Source: CAZAYP01 sp964489425 [NCBI: uncultured Verrucomicrobiota bacterium]
GTDB taxonomy: Bacteria; Verrucomicrobiota; Kiritimatiellia; RZYC01
Direction: 5' to 3'
Assembly (NCBI GenBank): GCA_964489425.1
Contig: CAZAYP010000002.1
Location: forward strand, 1-64,000
DNA: 64,000 nt
Made by a program: the position numbers and the translations under genes. Below the pieces are notes generated by a model. The model was given only the letters and a program-made list of their open reading frames with translations. It was not told where the DNA came from and made no database searches. Position 1 is the stretch's first letter. Each line of letters starts with the position of its first letter. Below, one piece after another: positions 9,701 through 17,040 of the stretch.

Positions 9701-9786
9701 CACTCGCGCACCATGTCCTGGGCTGAGACCGTCGTGCCGGCCAGCGCCAGCGCCGCCATCAACGCTAAACCAAGAATCTTGTTCAT
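3721..9786 (-). CDS. Secreted multidomain gingipain-like (C25) cysteine peptidase
   Basis: The 2021-aa protein starts with a clear signal peptide ('ILGLALMAALALAGTTVSA'). Residues about 27-430 are a beta-propeller of SBBP-type blades, each with 'WGS....DYG..VAVD..G.VYVAGYT...FDGQ'. A fibronectin-III-like domain (about 435-520) and Ig-like domains follow. The peptidase region carries 'VIHLAGHGNYNLWD' (His about 1448) and 'VAMSCSTANF' (Cys about 1480), the His-Cys dyad arrangement of clan CD/C25 gingipains. 'AGYIGASG' follows. The C-terminus contains 'LRWPSVAGRTYFLEIS' and lacks a recognisable type IX or PEP-CTERM sorting domain. GGAGG lies 8 bases before the ATG. The likely role is extracellular or cell-surface proteolysis; substrate unknown. 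Confidence 0.85.
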   Translation of the reverse strand: MNKILGLALMAALALAGTTVSAQDMVREWSRMWGSISNDYGQAVAVSTSGYVYVAGYTCKSFDGQTNSGVRNAVLTCYDTAGEKQWTRIWGAADYTEGYAVAVDAAGALYVAGQTWAGFDGQQAVGNGDAFLTKFKSTGDREWSRVWGSVRIDSGSGIAVDASNYVYVCGYCRTNFDGQAYVGNRDIFYSKFAPDGTREYSRIWGSTSDDYGQGIAVDGAGHIYVAGYTYAAFDGEPFGGSIDAFLSLYKGDGTRQWSRLWGGTGVNYANGVAVDASGAVYVTGHGGPFGGQPQIGDTDPFLVRYDENGTRAWARIWGSIWADAGYAVATAGTNDIFVTGMAAWGATFDGQSNKYETLYLSAFHADGSRPWTRRWGSADAQGRGVAALSPSNLFVGGYAYGAFDDETFIGEYDIFLSRWAPNVPPLITWGPVAPKVMRHEAEIRWNTDKACDSQVWYGKDSGVYPGGMTNPAQETAHWMMLTNLDAATTYRYLVRSTDRHSNTVSSTEHFFETLAEPGGGFLVTNLMPLGEFAIPNAFGIEATGCIDRIDFFINGLFFGSAFGAAREALFNPESIGLNILDLVGSHVIMARAYSDTQEMAMVSTTWNFFRNCQTNPPEIEVEILDPYDGYTIAIRTNAAPCTNLPLRVQARENLGYSVKPLDRSGGFGPWGDRWRREPIWVGVKQVDFYINGVKVAEKTQPGTNAPFVFEHDYNLVGAPTGTYTFFASAITSNLCYESDSIAYTLEPAQGDLEVQRVVNQYGGYLGVTIMITNYGDATAYVDEISDDALYGFMPTWRETSGYEKTVVYDGDTERARAVLSYATPHAIVPGGHYSVTYSMVPVLRPGSVDYRVDGDQVVRWHDGFGSYSHTQYQFNVWAWRQATARWNRLGAAVSNILAQADYLVVTSPDNLLAAYDHAAVNELLASAAELALQRQGALAFTRSCAAAKTGYTTNDLFGMAHMFDDGLEEFFMADRDAGTNAVMDYLRSYNYIKQFSLRDHKLPLALGTNFLFRGDAMAAGFTSVGGTPYAQVMIAHGTTNLGSLKHGVVDIYAYDPLPSELIKTSFDPRHSDSYSVGDGFAVGDIKSGAGWLRDEIIVAKAGTGRVSAWGELNLFTLFQFDSEFRSNDFFLAGNVMGSAEAEVLVGDLSADEVLVYVGGSGALVNTLDLALDAGDALAVGDVGWDSYQELVFADESDDRLEIYRCEAGAWRLRAWCNWDFTRNCRLVVADMLPKFGHEILVIWGADELGRAAGEIELINWPVGRFPGDRWSLKDLIDADGEWTAQLSPRWASQGYLVLLGDAGIVSTFGAAWTFDAAAGKVKRAQLTDRDYANMAGSPNRPELACSRIVGEDAAAMRDHVQTLLEIEAGDLGTHNRRAYVVSGFRRGPSGDSDNINMPYHASNAARRLRSAAMGFNVVQQTTEGTNAITKADFFNTAIGRSVIHLAGHGNYNLWDIVRATDVDTGFTVDSNRPLVVAMSCSTANFQPGESMAEVFPRRRAAGYIGASGTAQAYLDNILMAFYDHLPAADDIGMALRDGKYDYGSDSTSYDAAHYNYNSAICLLNGDPKMTILPSGARRKAADLNLPQRKAGPLDTLTIQIPMYEVIPIDTNDAVTIPGQLNCLAEGQPPVPMYRAFIYYPPHCQVQDVSLTLRDGQSATSGLRIAAFAIADFADPAADRAPRAPQAGWWPTNDFDWAYDWAPGDTNVLVLTLYPFYYDAGTTAALFFTNYQFHVDYYESAVDINRILLDQRSYRSNATVTAAYWLYNTNSQGLDVVLESAIRSNNSMAAYTFPLQTLSRVQGLASGELEWDAVGYAPGNYYLEIIARDADGHVLDRAREDFELEALAGEVEDLELEPRGYRRGEDVTLQASLLNSGFDTCSGTFVFQVQDASGQVVAEFRHAFSALAVGNSMGFTSVWSNASLVPRNCQVLAFVELAEGDSTPPAQVNWTDAPLLLDEITPLGSNAVLRWPSVAGRTYFLEISTNLPEFTPSANFPATAPQNCHTDQPPGGVRFYRVREWP

Positions 9787-10000
9787 CTCTTATCCCTCCG
9801 GGGCGAACGCTCTTGTGCCGTAAACTCAAACCAGCCATCAGTCCCTCAAGGATGAGGATACACTCGGGCGCGGATCTTGGCAACCACTGGAATCGACGGG
9901 AACCGGATGATCGAGAGCGCGGGTTGCGGTGTGCTACTGGCCGGGCGCGGCCGCCCGCGGACGCCGCGTGGCGCCCGCGAGCGGCTGGCGGCCCCTGGGG

Positions 10001-10870
10001 TCACTGGATCGGGATGCAGATGTCGGTCTTGAGGTTCTCGGGCTTGGTGCGCTGCGGATCGTTCAGGTAGATCTCCAGGCACGGGGAGTCCCGGAGCGCT
10101 GTGCCGCTGGCCGGCAGCCACTGGCCAAAGATCCCGCGGTAGGTTTCGCTGAGCTGGTCATACGGCCCCTGGTGCAGGAACACGGCGTACTTGCCGCCGG
10201 CGATGGTTTGCACGCCGACCGCGCCTTCCGGCTTGACGGCCTGCGCCACGCTGATGCAGGCCTCGTAGCGCAGCTTGTCCGCGGCGGTGACTTCGGGGTC
10301 GTCGTAGCTGATGCCGATCATCTCGGCATCCTGCTGCACCAGCTGGCGCGGGAAGGCGAACTGGCATACTTCCTGCCAGGCCGCGCCCGCGGCCTGGGCG
10401 TAAGGTCCGGTGCGGCGCACATAGATTACCTGGGTTGGTTTGCGGTCAACGATTCTCGGCTGCATGGCTTCCTCCTGGTTGGGGTTGATACGTACTCGGA
10501 CGGGATTGGTTAAGAACACGGCCTGGCGGGCCTTGCGGAAGCGCGTCGGGCTCTGGCGGAACAACTGCAGGAACGCCTTGTTGAAGGCCGAGGGCGTCTC
10601 GTAGCCCGCGGCCAGGGCGATGCCCGTGACCGGCTCGGTGGTGAAGCTGAGCTGCTGGGCAGCGCGCTCCAGGCGCAGGCGCCGGACATACTGGCCGACC
10701 GGTTCGCCCACGATGGCCTGGAACAGCCGGTGGAAGTGCCAGGGCGAGAAACATGCCACGCCCGCCAGTTCCGGCAGGGTGAGGGCGTCGTCCAAGTGCT
10801 CCTGGATGTAGCGCAGCACCTTGTTCATCCGCTCCTGGTAGTCCTTCACCGTTTCCATTCTTGCGTTCAT
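10001..10870 (-). CDS. AraC-family regulator with GyrI-like effector-binding domain
   Basis: This 289-aa protein has an N-terminal AraC double helix-turn-helix (about 8-110; 'CFSPWHFHRLFQAIVGEPVG' and 'GYETPSAFNKAFLQLFRQSP'). A C-terminal GyrI/SOUL-like effector-binding domain (about 140-289) ends 'PCLEIYLNDP'. This Rob/BmrR-like layout usually senses small hydrophobic or drug-like ligands. The start at 10870 is preceded by AAGGGAG at good spacing; a frame extending to 10990 lacks such a site. It is a single gene with no obvious target operon alongside, so its regulon cannot be named. Confidence 0.9.
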   Translation of the reverse strand: MNARMETVKDYQERMNKVLRYIQEHLDDALTLPELAGVACFSPWHFHRLFQAIVGEPVGQYVRRLRLERAAQQLSFTTEPVTGIALAAGYETPSAFNKAFLQLFRQSPTRFRKARQAVFLTNPVRVRINPNQEEAMQPRIVDRKPTQVIYVRRTGPYAQAAGAAWQEVCQFAFPRQLVQQDAEMIGISYDDPEVTAADKLRYEACISVAQAVKPEGAVGVQTIAGGKYAVFLHQGPYDQLSETYRGIFGQWLPASGTALRDSPCLEIYLNDPQRTKPENLKTDICIPIQ

Positions 10871-11357
10871 GCAGGCTCCCTTCTTCAGTTTCAACGCCGC
10901 TACCATAGCACGCCGCGGATCGCGGGCGCTTTTCCATTTTTGCGGTTTTAGCACGGCTTTGAAATGGCGCCGCCGCATGAGGAAATCCAAGGAATCGCCG
11001 GTTTGATCGACATCCCCTGACGGCGGGTCCGGAGGCCCATTATTCTCTCGCCAAGTGCGCCAGGGACGCCAAGACCGTCCATCATCTCCAAGGCAACTTG
11101 GCGAGCTCTGCGGGCTTGGCGAGAAATCCAGTCCTGGATCTCACGGAGCCTGCCGCGCGGTGATCGGTGGCCTGCCGGATCCCCACCTTGCTGCGCCGCA
11201 CTCTCTCCCGGATATTGGCCCGCTTGTTACCGGGAAGCAGGGCACCCGTCAAGGACATATCCTGCCGCGCGCGGAAACCGGCCGGAGTTGTCTTTGCGCT
11301 CGACTCCGTCCGGGTTTGGCGCATAATCGCGCGCCGAAACTGGTTGGAGGACGCCCC
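10871..11357. other. Non-coding interval upstream of carA
   Basis: Divergent regulatory space between the AraC-type gene and carA. Apart from the inverted-end element at 11041-11126, I see no gene, RNA or clear promoter that I can defend. The frame open upstream of carA has no ribosome binding site. Confidence 0.5.
11041..11126. mobile_element. Short inverted-end element, family 'GCCAAG', compact copy
   Basis: The left end begins TATTCTCTCGCCAAG and contains further GCC..G and CGCCAAG units. The right end, reverse complemented, begins TTTCTCGCCAAG and repeats CGCCAAG. The arms are about 30 bases with only about 25 bases between them. It belongs with the larger copy at 22852-23009 and the half copy near 22715-22743. 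Confidence 0.6.
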
Positions 11358-12566
11358 ATGACTATCAACAGGCGGAAAGCCATGATCGCGCTCGAAGACG
11401 GCACGTGCTTCGCGGCGCAGGCCTTTGCCGGCCACGGCGAGATTTACGGCGAGCTGGTGTTCAACACGTCCATGACCGGGTACCAGGAAATCCTGAGCGA
11501 CCCGTCCTACCACGGCCAGGTGGTCACGCTGACGTATCCCCTGATCGGCAACTACGGCATCAACCGCGACGATGTGGAGTCGGCCCGGCCGCACGCCGCC
11601 GCCCTGGTGGTCGGCGAATGCAGCCGCGTGCCCAGCAACTGGCGCAGCACCTGCACCTTGCCGGATTACCTCGTGGAAAATGGCCTCATGGGGATCGACC
11701 AGGTGGACACGCGCGCGATCACCTTCCATATCCGGTCGCGCGGCGCCATGAAATGCATCGTGTCCACCGCGGACCTCGACCCGGACAGCCTGGTGCGCAA
11801 GGCGCGCGCGGCGCCTGGTCTCGTGGGCCGCGACCTGGCCGCCGAAGTGTCCACGCCCCGGCGCTACGTGTGGCCCGGCCCGCACGCGGAGGCGCGCAAC
11901 ATGGCGCGCATCAACGCGCTCGGGCTCAAGGCGTTCGAGAACGCCAGCCTCACCCGGCCGGATGCGCGGCACCGGTACCGCGTGGCTGTGCTGGACTGCG
12001 GCATCAAGCTGAACCAACTCCGCCTGCTGGCCCAGCGCGGCTGCCGCCTGGTGGTGTTCCCGATCCACGCCACGGCCCGCGAGATCCTCTCCGCGCAGCC
12101 GGAAGGATTTTTCATCTCCAACGGCCCCGGCGACCCGGCCGGCGTGCCGTACGCCGTGGAACAGATCCAGGCGGTCCTCGAGGAAGGCGTGCCCACGTTC
12201 GGGATCTGCTTCGGCCACCAGTTGCTTGGCCTGGCGCTGGGCGGCACGACGTACAAGCTGAAGTTCGGCCACCTCGGCGCCAACCAGCCGGTCAAGGAGC
12301 TGGCCACGGGCAAGGTGGACATCACGTCCCAGAACCACGGGTTCTGCGTGGACAAGGAGTCGCTGGATCCGGCCGCGGTCGAAACCACCCACGTGAACCT
12401 TAACGATGGCACGTCCGATGGCCTGCGCCACAAGAAGCTGCCGGTGTTCTCGGTGCAGTACCACCCCGAGGCCGCGCCCGGCCCGCACGACGCCGTGCAC
12501 TTGTTCGACCGTTTCATCGCGCTCATGCAGGAGCGCCGCGCGCGATCCGGCGCCGCGCTCTCTTAG
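11358..12566 (+). CDS. carA: Carbamoyl-phosphate synthase small (glutaminase) subunit
   Basis: The 402-aa product is the glutamine-hydrolysing subunit that feeds ammonia to CarB for carbamoyl phosphate in pyrimidine and arginine synthesis. The N-terminal domain shows 'ALEDGTCFAAQAFAG' and 'MTGYQEILSDPSY'. The C-terminal class I amidotransferase carries 'SNGPGDP', the nucleophile in 'FGICFGHQLLGLA', and the His/Glu pair in 'QYHPEAAPGPHD'. The ATG at 11358 has GGAGG 8 bases upstream; the open frame extends further but without support. carB is not in the window. The stop codon overlaps that of the convergent gatA. Confidence 0.96.
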   Translation: MTINRRKAMIALEDGTCFAAQAFAGHGEIYGELVFNTSMTGYQEILSDPSYHGQVVTLTYPLIGNYGINRDDVESARPHAAALVVGECSRVPSNWRSTCTLPDYLVENGLMGIDQVDTRAITFHIRSRGAMKCIVSTADLDPDSLVRKARAAPGLVGRDLAAEVSTPRRYVWPGPHAEARNMARINALGLKAFENASLTRPDARHRYRVAVLDCGIKLNQLRLLAQRGCRLVVFPIHATAREILSAQPEGFFISNGPGDPAGVPYAVEQIQAVLEEGVPTFGICFGHQLLGLALGGTTYKLKFGHLGANQPVKELATGKVDITSQNHGFCVDKESLDPAAVETTHVNLNDGTSDGLRHKKLPVFSVQYHPEAAPGPHDAVHLFDRFIALMQERRARSGAALS

Positions 12567-14038
12567 CCGGCGGCGGGCTCCGGCGGGCGGCGGCAGTGCC
12601 AGTCCGTGGCCTGCTCGTAGGCGAACCCGACGCGCAGGATGGTTTCCTCGCGGAACGCCGGGCCCAGGATCTGCAGGCCCACGGGCAGGCCGGCGGCGGT
12701 GAAGCCGCACGGGACCGCCAGGCCGCACAGGCCGGCGAGGTTGGCGGTGACCGTGAACACGTCGCCCAGGTACATCTGGAGCGGGTCGGCCACGGCGGCG
12801 CCCAGCGGGTAGGCGGCGGTCGGCGCCACCGGGGTCAGCACGGCATCGCAACCCTGGAACGCCTGCGCAAAATCCTCGGCGATCAGGCGGCGCACCTGCT
12901 GCGCCCGCACGTAGTAGGCGTCGTAATACCCGCTGCTCAGGGCGTAGGTGCCCAGGATGATGCGGCGCTTGACCTCGCTGCCGAACCCGGCCGCGCGCGT
13001 CCGCGCATACATCTCGACCGGGTCGGCGCCGGGCACGCGGCGGCCGTAGCGCACGCCGTCGAACCGGGCCAGGTTGGCCGAGGCCTCGGCCGTGGCCACG
13101 AGATAGTACGTGGCAATGGCGTACGGGGTATGCGGCAAGCTGATCTCGCGCACCTGCGCGCCCAGATCCCGGCACCGGTCAATGGCCTGGCGCACCGCCT
13201 GCTCGACCTCGGGGTCCATGCCCGGGATAAAGTATTCGCGCGGGCAGCCGAGGCGCAGGCCGCGCAAATCCGCCTGCAGGGCAGCCGCGTAGTCCGGCGG
13301 GGTGTGCGGCACGGTGGTGGCGTCCAGGGGGTCGGCGCCGGCCAGTGCCTGGAGCAGGAGGGCGGCGTCGCGCACGCACCGCGTGAGCGGGCCGATCTGG
13401 TCGAGCGAGGACGCGTAGGCCGTCAGGCCATAGCGCGACACGCGGCCGTAGGAGGGCTTGAGCCCGACACATCCGCAGAAAGCCGCCGGCTGGCGGATCG
13501 ACCCGCCGGTGTCGCTGCCCAGCGCGGCGATCGCGGTGCCGGCCGCCACGGCCGCGGCTGATCCGCCGCTGGATCCGCCCGGCACGCGCGCGGGATCCCA
13601 GGGGTTGCGGGTCACCTGGTACGCGGAGTTTTCCGTGGTCGATCCCATGGCAAACTCGTCCATGTTGAGCCGGCCGACCAACAGCGCGCCCTGCGCCCGC
13701 AGCCGGGCCACGGCGGTGGCGTCGTACGGCGCCACGTAGCCCTGCAGGATGCGCGACGCGCAGGTGCAGGGCTGGCCGCGGACGTTGATGACGTCCTTGA
13801 CCCCGATGGGTATGCCCGCCAGCGGCGCGGCGGGGTGCGCGCCCTTGAGGCGGGCCTCGTCGGCGGCCGCGGCATCCGCCAGGGCCGTTTCCGCATCCAC
13901 CGCCAGGTAGGCGCCAAGGTGCGGGTCGCGCCGCCCGATGGCGTCGAGCACGCTTTGGGTCACCTGGACGGACGAGCATTCGCCGCGCGCCAGCAGGTCC
14001 GCGATTTCCCACACGCAGAGGTTGTTCAATGCCGTCAT
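12563..14038 (-). CDS. gatA: Aspartyl/glutamyl-tRNA amidotransferase subunit A
   Basis: This 491-aa amidase-signature enzyme liberates ammonia from glutamine to convert Glu-tRNA(Gln) or Asp-tRNA(Asn) to the amidated form, as part of GatCAB. The catalytic Lys is in 'GIPIGVKDVINV', and the cis-Ser and nucleophile Ser are in 'VPGGSSGGSAAAVAAG' and 'ALGSDTGGSIRQPAAFCG'. It lies 11 bases after gatC in the same direction. Its TAA (12565-12563) shares bases with carA's TAG on the other strand. gatB is not present here. Confidence 0.96.
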   Translation of the reverse strand: MTALNNLCVWEIADLLARGECSSVQVTQSVLDAIGRRDPHLGAYLAVDAETALADAAAADEARLKGAHPAAPLAGIPIGVKDVINVRGQPCTCASRILQGYVAPYDATAVARLRAQGALLVGRLNMDEFAMGSTTENSAYQVTRNPWDPARVPGGSSGGSAAAVAAGTAIAALGSDTGGSIRQPAAFCGCVGLKPSYGRVSRYGLTAYASSLDQIGPLTRCVRDAALLLQALAGADPLDATTVPHTPPDYAAALQADLRGLRLGCPREYFIPGMDPEVEQAVRQAIDRCRDLGAQVREISLPHTPYAIATYYLVATAEASANLARFDGVRYGRRVPGADPVEMYARTRAAGFGSEVKRRIILGTYALSSGYYDAYYVRAQQVRRLIAEDFAQAFQGCDAVLTPVAPTAAYPLGAAVADPLQMYLGDVFTVTANLAGLCGLAVPCGFTAAGLPVGLQILGPAFREETILRVGFAYEQATDWHCRRPPEPAAG

Positions 14039-14049
14039 GCCCGCCCGCC

Positions 14050-14367
14050 TTACTCGATGATTTTCGGCACCACGAACTGGTCGTGGCGCTGTTCCGGCGC
14101 ATTGGCCAAAACGGTTTCCCGCGCCAGGCCGGGCCGCGTGGTATCCGCCCGCAGCACGTTTTCCAGCGGCACCGGGTGGGCCAGCGGCGCCACCCCGGAA
14201 AGGTCCAGCTTCTGCAGTTCGGCCACGTAGGCGAGGATCTGCTCCAGTTGCCCCTGGTACTGCGCGGTTTCCGCCGCGGTCAGTTCCAGGCGCGCCAGGT
14301 GCGCCACGTAGGCCACATCGATCTTATCCGTGGATGCCGCATGCGTCCGGCTGTGATTGTTATCCAA
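14050..14367 (-). CDS. gatC: Aspartyl/glutamyl-tRNA amidotransferase subunit C
   Basis: The 105-aa protein has the GatC pattern: 'AYVAHLARLELTAAE' near the N-terminus, a helical middle, and 'LRADTTRPGLARETVLANAP' before the C-terminal 'FVVPKIIE'. GatC wraps around and stabilises the GatA-GatB interface. It sits directly upstream of gatA and about 20 bases after an uncharacterised coiled-coil gene, so it is probably co-transcribed with the three envelope-type genes upstream. Confidence 0.95.
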   Translation of the reverse strand: MDNNHSRTHAASTDKIDVAYVAHLARLELTAAETAQYQGQLEQILAYVAELQKLDLSGVAPLAHPVPLENVLRADTTRPGLARETVLANAPEQRHDQFVVPKIIE

Positions 14368-14388
14368 GACACGCTCCCCGGGCTGGCG

Positions 14389-14928
14389 CTACCTCAAGGC
14401 CAGCCGCACTAGTTGCAACACGACAAAACCCGCGACGACCACCACGATCCCCAGGAATACCAGGCGCCGGCGCCGGATGGGCTCCGTCACCTTGGGCCCG
14501 GCCGAGGGAACAAAGCTGCCGGCGGCGAGATAGTTGATCAAGCGCTCGTCCGGCGGCGCCGGCATCCGCGCCGGGCTGCCGGCGGGGTTGCTGGTTGGGC
14601 CGCCGGCTGCCGGTTCCGGCCGGGGCGTCTCGGCGCGCGCCGGCGGCTCCCGCCAACTGAACAAGTCGTGCTCGTCATCCGCCCGGGATTCGTCCCGCCC
14701 GGCCGCGTGGGTCGCGGCGGCGCGCTGGCTGGCGGCGGCCGCGGGGGAGAGGCTGTCGACCGGCGCCAGCCCGGCCTTGCGCAGGCGCCGGTTCAGGGTC
14801 CGGATATCGTCGCGCACGGATTCAGACTCCCGTTCCAGTTCGCGCAGGCGCTGGTCCAGGAAAGTTTTGCGGCCGCTGGTGCGCGTGCCCGCAGCGCCCC
14901 AGCCCGGAAAAAAATCCGTCCGGCTCAT
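14389..14928 (-). CDS. Uncharacterised tail-anchored coiled-coil protein (179 aa)
   Basis: I do not recognise a named family. The protein begins 'MSRTDFFPGW', continues with a charged coiled coil (about 22-55, 'LDQRLRELERESESVRDDI'), a long Ala/Pro-rich linker (about 60-145), and one C-terminal membrane helix ('LVFLGIVVVVAGFVVLQLV') preceded by four arginines. This predicts a cytoplasmic protein anchored by its tail. The next upstream gene (14948-15697) has the same overall plan and a similar 'TDFF' N-terminus. Both sit between a LysM lipoprotein and gatCA, suggesting an envelope function. Confidence 0.7.
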   Translation of the reverse strand: MSRTDFFPGWGAAGTRTSGRKTFLDQRLRELERESESVRDDIRTLNRRLRKAGLAPVDSLSPAAAASQRAAATHAAGRDESRADDEHDLFSWREPPARAETPRPEPAAGGPTSNPAGSPARMPAPPDERLINYLAAGSFVPSAGPKVTEPIRRRRLVFLGIVVVVAGFVVLQLVRLALR

Positions 14929-14947
14929 GGATGCGTACCCCGGGCCA

Positions 14948-15697
14948 TCACAGGAAGCCGCGGCTCTGGAGATAGAAGCCCAGCAGGGTGAGGATGACGA
15001 CGATCACGATCAGGGGCAGGCTGGCGGCCAGGCCGACCTTGAACCAGTGCGCAAAGTTCTGGGGCTCGCCGCCCCGCAGGCCCGGCTCCTCGAAGATCAC
15101 CGCCCCGCCGGCGCCGGGCTTGGTGTCCGTCTCGGTCACGGACTGGATCCGGGCCATGGACTTCTTGTAGTCCAGCCGGCTGTTTTCGATGATCGCCAGC
15201 GCCTTGCCGAGCTCGTTGCGGATGCTGTCTTCCTTCCAGGTCTCGTCGTTGACCGACTGGATCTCGGCCAGCATGTTCTTGAACCGTTTGCGCGTCGCGG
15301 CGATCAGGTCCGCCAGTTGCCCGGTTTTGATCTCCTCTTTTTCGAGGGTCAGCAGGCTCTTTTCAAGCTGCTCGATGATGTCGCGCTTGCCGCGCTCATA
15401 ATCGTCCTGGCGCTGGCGCAGTTCCTGCAGGTCGCGCTTTTCGCGCTCCAGGTCATCCTGGCGCTGGCGCAGGCGCTCCAGTTCCTCGGTGGTTTTGGCG
15501 ACGTGCTCCTCCACCTCTTCCTTGTGCCGGGCGAGGCGGGTCAGGTTCAGGTCCGAGACCGGCCGGCCGGGCAGGACGTCCGCGGCCACGGTGGGCGGCG
15601 TCGGCGGGGGCTGCTCGTCGCCGATCCCCATCTTCAGCCGCCGCTGCGGCTCCCGTTTCTGGACCAGGTCATCATCAAAAAAATCTGTCGATGCCAT
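14948..15697 (-). CDS. Uncharacterised tail-anchored coiled-coil protein (249 aa)
   Basis: The N-terminus reads 'MASTDFFDDDLVQ'. After a proline-rich stretch, a long coiled coil spans about 55-150, with repeated 'LRQRQDDLEREKRDLQ' and 'LRQRQDDYERGKRDI' heptads. A helical segment and one C-terminal transmembrane helix follow (about 222-243, 'AASLPLIVIVVILTLLGFYL'). No catalytic motif is visible. The predicted topology is a cytoplasmic rod with a membrane tail anchor. The TDFF start, coiled coil and tail anchor are shared with the gene immediately downstream, so the two may be partners or diverged paralogues. Confidence 0.7.
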   Translation of the reverse strand: MASTDFFDDDLVQKREPQRRLKMGIGDEQPPPTPPTVAADVLPGRPVSDLNLTRLARHKEEVEEHVAKTTEELERLRQRQDDLEREKRDLQELRQRQDDYERGKRDIIEQLEKSLLTLEKEEIKTGQLADLIAATRKRFKNMLAEIQSVNDETWKEDSIRNELGKALAIIENSRLDYKKSMARIQSVTETDTKPGAGGAVIFEEPGLRGGEPQNFAHWFKVGLAASLPLIVIVVILTLLGFYLQSRGFL

Positions 15698-15757
15698 AGC
15701 GCACTCCGTTGTTGAACTCGCAGGGCAATCCGGCCGCCCCCCTGGGCGGCGGCCCGA

Positions 15758-16498
15758 TCAAGGAATGACCAGGGTTTGCCCGACCTTGATGTTTTCCGGC
15801 CTGACCAGGGTGGCCCGGTTGGCCTCGAATATTTTCGCCCACTGGCGGGGGTCGTTGTACACCTTGCCGGCAATGCGCGAAAGCGTGTCGCCCTCCTGCA
15901 CCACGTAGGATTGCACCGCGGCCTGGGCCGGGGCCGGCTCGAGCGCCGAGGGCGCCGCCGACGTGGGCGCCTCGATGCGCGCCAGGGCCGGGGTGGGCTG
16001 CGGCTTGGGGACGGTCTCGTACTTGCCCAGCTTGGCCCGCAGTTGCTGGTTTTCCTTTTCCATCTGGGCGATCGTCTGTTTCAGCTCGGCGATCTCCTCG
16101 ATGGCGCCGGACGGCGTGTCCGGCAACGAAGCCGCGTAGGAGATGCGGCAGCGCTGGATCAGGGAATTGATCAGATCTTTTTTTTCCGCATCGGGGCGCA
16201 GCTCGATGTAGCGCTGGTAATGGTAGACCGCCCGGATGTAGTCTTCCTTGTAGCTGTCGTAGAGCGAGGCGGCTTCCAGGTGCGCCCGGGCCAGGGTTGG
16301 GCGGCGGGCAATGGCCTTATTGTAGAGATCGAGAGCGCCGTTGATGTCCTGGGCATTACTTAGCTCGCGGGCGCGCTGGATGAGTGGGTCCTGCTCTTCC
16401 TGCCGGTCCAGGCCGGCCGTGTTGCGGCCGCAGCCCGCCACCAGGGCCAGCGCCGCAAGCAACAGCCCGGCCCGCGTATATTCGCGCATCGATTTCAT
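15758..16498 (-). CDS. TPR and LysM domain lipoprotein
   Basis: This 246-aa lipoprotein has a lipobox 'LALVAGC' giving lipidated Cys about 23. It continues with TPR-like helices (about 38-110; 'ALDLYNKAIARRPTLARAHL', 'YHYQRYIELRPDA'), a short coiled coil ('IEEIAELKQTIAQMEKENQQ'), a proline-rich linker and a C-terminal LysM domain (about 197-246; 'YVVQEGDTLSRIAGKVYND'). LysM binds peptidoglycan, so the protein probably tethers the membrane to the wall and scaffolds partners. It is the first gene of the leftward cluster ending with gatA. AGGGAAA precedes the ATG. Confidence 0.85.
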   Translation of the reverse strand: MKSMREYTRAGLLLAALALVAGCGRNTAGLDRQEEQDPLIQRARELSNAQDINGALDLYNKAIARRPTLARAHLEAASLYDSYKEDYIRAVYHYQRYIELRPDAEKKDLINSLIQRCRISYAASLPDTPSGAIEEIAELKQTIAQMEKENQQLRAKLGKYETVPKPQPTPALARIEAPTSAAPSALEPAPAQAAVQSYVVQEGDTLSRIAGKVYNDPRQWAKIFEANRATLVRPENIKVGQTLVIP

Positions 16499-17040
16499 GC
16501 TGTTTCCCTAACGGCTTTGGCGCCCCGAGTCAAGCGGATTCCCGATCGGGCCGTAAGGCCTCAGCCACGCGGGGAGACTCTCACGGAGGCACGGAGACAC
16601 GGGGATGAACGCAAAAAGAATCGGAGCGATCATGGTTCTACGTCATGCGAGGAAAGGAACCCCACTTGCCTTTTGATTTGTTGCTGGAATCCATGAAGCA
16701 TGACTCGCGCCATCCATGGCCCGCGCCAGCTGTTCTCCGTGACCTCTGTGGCTCCGTGAGAAAAAATAAACAAGGAACTGCACCGTATGCTTCCCCTGTA
16801 GCGGGTTCGGAAACGACGACTGATGATGGGCGCCCATCTCAAGCCCGGCGCCTTATCACCCCGTTTCATTGAGGCCTTACATCGGGCCACGGGGCCGCGC
16901 CACGCCGCGGGGCTCGCGCGCGCCGGCGCGACCGCGCGCGTGGGCGTGTTCCAACAAATTGACTTCCGCCGCGCCTTCCCTTATGGTGCGGGCATGACAT
17001 CGGCGAGTCGGCAATTCAGCAGGCAAGGATGCGAGGTGCG
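16499..17040. other. Divergent non-coding interval holding a repeat element
   Basis: This interval separates the lipoprotein cluster from ugd. It contains the complete CACGGAG-family element at 16580-16760. The remaining sequence shows no gene or RNA that I can support. The element encodes only a tiny possible peptide (ATG near 16605). Confidence 0.5.
16580..16760 (+). mobile_element. Short inverted-end element, family 'CACGGAG', copy 2 (uninterrupted)
   Basis: The ends are CTCACGGAGGCACGGAG and onward (16580-16605) and its imperfect inverse at 16733-16760 (ttctccgtgacctctgtgg and onward). The total is 181 bases. The interior is about 93% identical by eye to the split copy at 2313-2709 on the other strand. 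It has a conserved ATG-led 23-codon frame here that copy 1 breaks by a one-base deletion in an A-run. This copy defines the empty site for the insertion in copy 1. Confidence 0.75.

Noticed and set aside
11055-11357. N-terminal extension of carA by 101 codons
   Set aside because: The added sequence overlaps a repeat element and is unlike CarA; ATG 11358 has GGAGG and the usual family N-terminus.
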